From the NCBI GenBank assembly GCA_038318895.1, contig JBBQCS010000001.1, positions 1-64,000 of the forward strand: a DNA stretch of 64,000 nt, in the 5' to 3' direction. Shown here one piece after another: positions 60,812-64,000 of this stretch; within the stretch, counting starts at the first letter, position 1, and each line of letters opens with the position of its first letter. A program made the translations under genes and the position numbers. This stretch comes from UBA11222 sp030652895 (GTDB lineage Bacteria; Pseudomonadota; Alphaproteobacteria; UBA11222). The notes below the pieces were generated by a model, which was not told where the DNA came from, did no database searches, and saw only the letters and a list, made by a program, of their open reading frames with translations.

Positions 60812-61276
60812 GTGACAAATATGATCGATCCGGCGACATTGCCGCCCAATATTCAGGCGATTTTGCGCAAGCCTTCCCCCGCCAGCCAGTATCTTGGCCT
60901 GGAGTTTCTGGAATGCGATCCGCAAAAAGGCCATGTCAAAGTGGCGTATCAGGCCAGCGATCAATTGTGCAATTTATGGGGTGGTATTCATGGCGGCATG
61001 GTTGCCGCAATCATGGATGATGTGCTTGCTCTGACCTTCGGCCTGACCATTGCCTGGGGACAGATCACCCCGACACTGGAATTGAAAACCACCTTTCTGC
61101 AGGCGGCCCGTCCCGGGCGGCTGCTGGCCGAGGGGGTTATACTGCGCCGCGGCAAGTCAATCAGTTTCGCCGAAGCGGAACTGCGCTCGGCAGACGGAGA
61201 ACTGCTTGCCAAGGCAAGCGCGACCGCAAGTATTGTTACTTTGAAGCCCAAAGACGGTTCAAAGGCCAAGGATTAA
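60812..61276 (+). CDS. PaaI-type hotdog thioesterase
   Basis: 154-residue hotdog protein. The active-site segment is LWGGIHGGMVAAIMDDVLA (HGG and acidic helix). It hydrolyses an acyl- or aryl-CoA. The start is judged by the ribosome binding site: AGGGGA at 60798-60803 lies 8 bases before GTG 60812. An in-frame ATG at 60785 overlaps the upstream stop as ATGA and would add nine residues; both are possible. Cotranscribed with the cyclic-nucleotide-binding gene. Confidence 0.83.
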   Translation: MTNMIDPATLPPNIQAILRKPSPASQYLGLEFLECDPQKGHVKVAYQASDQLCNLWGGIHGGMVAAIMDDVLALTFGLTIAWGQITPTLELKTTFLQAARPGRLLAEGVILRRGKSISFAEAELRSADGELLAKASATASIVTLKPKDGSKAKD

Positions 61277-61332
61277 GGCGGCTCACATTTTTCTGGTTCT
61301 AGAGTTTCCCTATAAAACAGCCTATTGAGACG

Positions 61333-62202
61333 TTATCCCTGGCTGGAAAGCCAGTCGCGCAGGATTTCGTTGACCCTTTCCGGCGCTTCCTGCTGCACCC
61401 AGTGGGAAACCCCCGGCAAATAGTGGATGGTGAAATCTTCGACCAGTTCTTCCGTACCGAAAGTCAACTCCTTGCCCAGCGCGGTGTCTTCGTCGCCCCA
61501 GATCATCAGGGTCGGGGTGGATAGCTTACCCGGCACCCGCGCCTCCTTTGGTTTCGCGCCGCGCAAAGCGGCTCGGTAATAATTGATCATCGCAGTCAGC
61601 GCGCCGGGTTGTGACGCGTTGCGCTGAAACACCTCCAGCACCTCGGGGGGAAAGCGCGATTTGTCCACCGCCATAGTGCTGAATGCCTCCCCAACACCGC
61701 GTGCGCCATTGCGCCCCAGGCCCCATTCGGGCAACCAGGGAATCTGAAAGAAAAACACGTACCAGGAGCGTTTCAGTTGCGCCCAGTGCCGCACCCCCTG
61801 GGCGAACAATTTGGGATGGGGAATATTCATCACCACCAGCTTCTTCAGTGGCCGGATGTTACGCAGCGCAAACTCCCAGGCGATCACGCCGCCCCAATCA
61901 TGCGCGATCAGCACAACCTCTTCCGCCCCGGAAGCGTCGATCAGTCCGGCGACATCGGCCAGCAGATGCGGCATGGCGTAATTCGCGACCCCGGCTGGCC
62001 GGGAGGTATTGCCGTAACCGCGCATATTTGGCGCCCAGACCAGATAGCCCATCTCCGCCAGCATCCGCAATTGATGCCGCCAGGAATAGGAATGCTCGGG
62101 AAATCCGTGCAGACACAGCGCCAGCTTCTTTCCGCTGCCGCACATATCCACTTCAAAGTGCAGGCCGTTGGCCTCGACAATTTCAGTCCTTGGAGCTTCC
62201 AT
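61333..62202 (-). CDS. Epoxide hydrolase-like alpha/beta hydrolase
   Basis: 289-residue alpha/beta hydrolase. The oxyanion motif is LCLHGFPEHSYSWRHQ near residue 30, and the nucleophile elbow is LIAHDWGGVIAWEFA with Asp (near 105) as nucleophile, which points to epoxide hydrolase, haloalkane dehalogenase or fluoroacetate dehalogenase rather than esterase. Acid and His are in MIWGDEDTALG and LPGVSHWVQQE. The gene is divergent from the Lon-like protease gene. Confidence 0.88.
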   Translation of the reverse strand: MEAPRTEIVEANGLHFEVDMCGSGKKLALCLHGFPEHSYSWRHQLRMLAEMGYLVWAPNMRGYGNTSRPAGVANYAMPHLLADVAGLIDASGAEEVVLIAHDWGGVIAWEFALRNIRPLKKLVVMNIPHPKLFAQGVRHWAQLKRSWYVFFFQIPWLPEWGLGRNGARGVGEAFSTMAVDKSRFPPEVLEVFQRNASQPGALTAMINYYRAALRGAKPKEARVPGKLSTPTLMIWGDEDTALGKELTFGTEELVEDFTIHYLPGVSHWVQQEAPERVNEILRDWLSSQG

Positions 62203-62232
62203 GCTATCGATCCGCCGCCTATATGCAAGGGG

Positions 62233-62262
62233 TTGAGTTTGATCCGGATCATATCCTAATCT
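62233..62262 (+). promoter_or_regulatory. Candidate promoter with FNR-like site upstream of the Lon-like protease
   Basis: TTGATccggATCAT (62239-62252) matches the FNR consensus TTGAT-N4-ATCAA except at the last base. It lies between a possible -35 TTGAGT (62233-62238) and -10 TAATCT (62257-62262), 18 bp apart, which would place a bound regulator over the promoter and so suggest repression. AAGGA (62272-62276) is the ribosome binding site of the protease gene. The site also lies 37 bp upstream of the minus-strand hydrolase start. Confidence 0.5.
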
Positions 62263-62286
62263 AAAAAGAACAAGGACAATAATCAG

Positions 62287-64000
62287 ATGAACCAGGAAAA
62301 TGGAAAGTCCGAAAAACGGGTGGGGATGTTACGCGCGCCCGAATTGCGGCGTGCATGTGAAAGTGGTTGCCTTGGCTTCGTCAGCACGGACGAACTATCC
62401 GATCCCGCCCATGTATTCGGGCAGGACCGCGCGATCAACGCCATAGAGTTTGGCGCCGATATTGCGCGCGAGGGCTATAATCTGTTCGTGTTAGGCGAAC
62501 CGGGCAGTGGCAAACGCAGCCTGGTGCGCCAGTTACTGGAACAGCGCGCAGCGGCCGAGCCGCCCCCCAGTGACTGGGTCTATGTATATAATTTTGCGAA
62601 ACCCCATCAGCCAAACGCCATTGAACTGCCAACGGGTCAGGGGGTGCGCTTTCGCGATGCGCTGGCGCATATGGTTGAGGAACTGCGCACCGCAATCCCG
62701 GCAATTTTCGACAGCGAGGAATACCGTGTTCGCCGCCATGCGATTGATGAAAAAATTCAGGAGCGTCAGCAGGCAGCCTTTGAGGTTCTGGAAAAGCGCG
62801 CCAGCGAGAAATCCATTCGCGCGGTCCGCACCCCTGCCGGGATTACCCTGGTGCCGCTGCGCGACGGCGAGCTGATAAAGCCGGAAGCCTTCGAGGCATT
62901 GCCGGAAGCCGAGCGCAAACAGATCGAAGCAGACATTCAGGAACTGCAACGCCAGATGCTGCAGACCTTTGAACAGATGCCGCGTCTTGAAAAGGAGCGG
63001 CGCAAAAGCTTGCGCGAACTCAACCACGAATTCGCCAATTACGCCGTGCGGGAAATCATCGACGAAGAACGCGCCGCTTTTTCCGAAATCGCCGAAGTGC
63101 GGGATTATCTTGATCTGGTGCAGGCGGATATCATCAACAATATACAGATGTTCACGCAATCGCAGGAAATGCAGGAAGCCTCGGAACTGCCGGGCGGCGG
63201 TCAGCAAGAGGGTGGCGACGGCATGGCGCAGGCCCTGCTGGGCAATCCGTTTCACCGCTACGAGGCGAACCTTATCGTCGATAATTCCAGAACCAGAGGC
63301 GCCCCGGTGGTGGAGGAAGGCAAACCCACGGTGCAGCAACTGGTGGGGCGCGTGGAACATATCGCGCAGATGGGCGCCCTTGTTACCAATTTCATGCTGA
63401 TCAAACCGGGCGCGCTGCACCGGGCCAACGGGGGATATCTGCTGATCGACTCGCGCGCCTTGCTGATGCAGCCGTTCGCGTGGGAAACGCTGAAGCGCGC
63501 ATTATGGAACCGTGAGACGCGCATTGAATCCCCCGCCGACATGCTTTCCATGGTCAGCACGATCTCGCTGGAACCTGAACCCATTCCGTTGCGCACCAAA
63601 GTGGTGCTGTTCGGCGAAGCGATGACTTATTACCTGCTGTCTGCGCATGACCCGGAATTCCAGGGCCTGTTCAAGACCGTTGCGGAAATGGAAACCACCG
63701 TTGACTGGACGCCGGAATCCGAGCAGGCGTTTGCCTGTCAACTGGCGGCCATTTGCCGCGCGGGTTCTGTCCGCCATCTGGATCCGTCGGGGGTTGGGCG
63801 GATGGTCGAACAGGCGGCGCGTCACGCGTCGGATGCGGAAAAGCTTTCCATTCATATCGGTCATGTCGCCGATCTGCTGCGCGAGGCCGATTATTGGGCG
63901 AACAAGGCGGGCGCCGAATTGATTTCCGCCGCGCATGTGCAAAAAGCGGTGGATATGCGTGAAGAGCGGATCGGACGCATTCGTGAGAAAAGCCAGGAAT
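62287..64000 (+). CDS. Lon-like ATP-dependent protease (AAA_32/LonB-like), 3' end outside window
   Basis: The first 571 codons of a Lon-related protease; the frame is open to the window end and the proteolytic domain is not yet reached. The N-terminus has FVLGEPGSGKRSLVRQL (Walker A) near residue 62-78. A long charged coiled region follows (about 150-290, LPEAERKQIEADIQELQRQM). GGYLLIDSRALLMQP (near 383) and RTKVVLFGEAMTYYLL (near 437) form the second half of the AAA core. The family (PF13654-type) lacks the Lon N-domain. ATG 62287 has AAGGA ten bases upstream. Confidence 0.88.
   Translation, partial: MNQENGKSEKRVGMLRAPELRRACESGCLGFVSTDELSDPAHVFGQDRAINAIEFGADIAREGYNLFVLGEPGSGKRSLVRQLLEQRAAAEPPPSDWVYVYNFAKPHQPNAIELPTGQGVRFRDALAHMVEELRTAIPAIFDSEEYRVRRHAIDEKIQERQQAAFEVLEKRASEKSIRAVRTPAGITLVPLRDGELIKPEAFEALPEAERKQIEADIQELQRQMLQTFEQMPRLEKERRKSLRELNHEFANYAVREIIDEERAAFSEIAEVRDYLDLVQADIINNIQMFTQSQEMQEASELPGGGQQEGGDGMAQALLGNPFHRYEANLIVDNSRTRGAPVVEEGKPTVQQLVGRVEHIAQMGALVTNFMLIKPGALHRANGGYLLIDSRALLMQPFAWETLKRALWNRETRIESPADMLSMVSTISLEPEPIPLRTKVVLFGEAMTYYLLSAHDPEFQGLFKTVAEMETTVDWTPESEQAFACQLAAICRAGSVRHLDPSGVGRMVEQAARHASDAEKLSIHIGHVADLLREADYWANKAGAELISAAHVQKAVDMREERIGRIREKSQE

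Noticed and set aside
1..64000. Search for CRISPR arrays, insertion sequences, prophage, toxin-antitoxin or classical defence genes
   Set aside because: No regularly spaced repeats, transposase or integrase motifs, terminal inverted repeats or defence domains were seen.

Overview
The window is 64 kb of densely packed bacterial chromosome from a free-living alphaproteobacterium, most likely of the Rhodospirillales type. The evidence is family content: a COG4111 (NadQ-type) NAD regulator, a PAS_5-family protein, an ELM1/DUF1022 protein, a plant-type glutamate-cysteine ligase, an ETFB-lysine-methyltransferase-like protein, UbiA and UbiD, and many 4-bp ATGA/GTGA overlaps. I find no rRNA, tRNA, CRISPR array, insertion sequence or prophage. 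Both edges cut genes: a TrmJ-like methyltransferase on the left and a Lon-like protease on the right.

Region by region. 1-6.5 kb (minus): trmJ-like, cimA, cysS, gltX, purK, purE. 6.8-14.2 kb: a diguanylate cyclase with an intact I-site, a Rieske protein, a Tat-exported PhoX-type phosphatase, a CDF metal exporter, a DUF35/thiolase-like pair with a hydrolase, a 40-residue membrane protein preceded by a perfect FNR box, and a rhodanese. 14.3-20.2 kb (plus): an SGNH protein, a DMT exporter and an acyl-CoA group (SDR, AMP-forming ligase, hotdog thioesterase, hydrolase). 20.2-26.4 kb: gshA, then ubiA, desaturase, methyltransferase, ubiD and MAPEG, closed by a clear terminator. 26.4-31.7 kb (plus): pmbA, an inositol-phosphatase-family gene, a WbpM/FlaA1-type dehydratase and a WecA-type transferase, which supply and start polysaccharide assembly. 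31.6-37.5 kb (minus): an HD hydrolase, a tyrosine phosphatase, nadQ, then nadA-nadB-nadC behind a promoter carrying two 17-bp palindromes. 37.7-42.5 kb: PAS protein, Lrp regulator, and an unusual three-gene unit (ELM1-like, 2OG-Fe(II) oxygenase, and a 657-residue unknown with three repeated modules). 42.6-47.1 kb: enoyl-CoA hydratase, HMG-CoA lyase, exonuclease III, panC, panB.

47.2-61.3 kb is the most interesting part. A minus-strand three-gene unit encodes a CDP-alcohol phosphatidyltransferase with an N-terminal extension, a diacylglycerol-kinase-like protein and a Tam41-like nucleotidyltransferase. Together these could turn diacylglycerol into phosphatidic acid, CDP-diacylglycerol and a phospholipid. 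Next to it is a tight six-gene minus-strand operon (two MurG-like and two GT4 glycosyltransferases, a histidine phosphatase, a polysaccharide deacetylase). Divergent from that operon are a 934-residue ABC-exporter-like protein, whose nucleotide-binding domain has lost its catalytic residues and carries a ~330-residue insertion, and a stand-alone cyclic-nucleotide-binding protein with an intact ligand cassette. I propose that this locus builds and moves a glycosylated lipid under cyclic-nucleotide control. This is inference from domains and context. The right end holds an epoxide-hydrolase-like gene and a Lon-like protease, with an FNR-like site between them.
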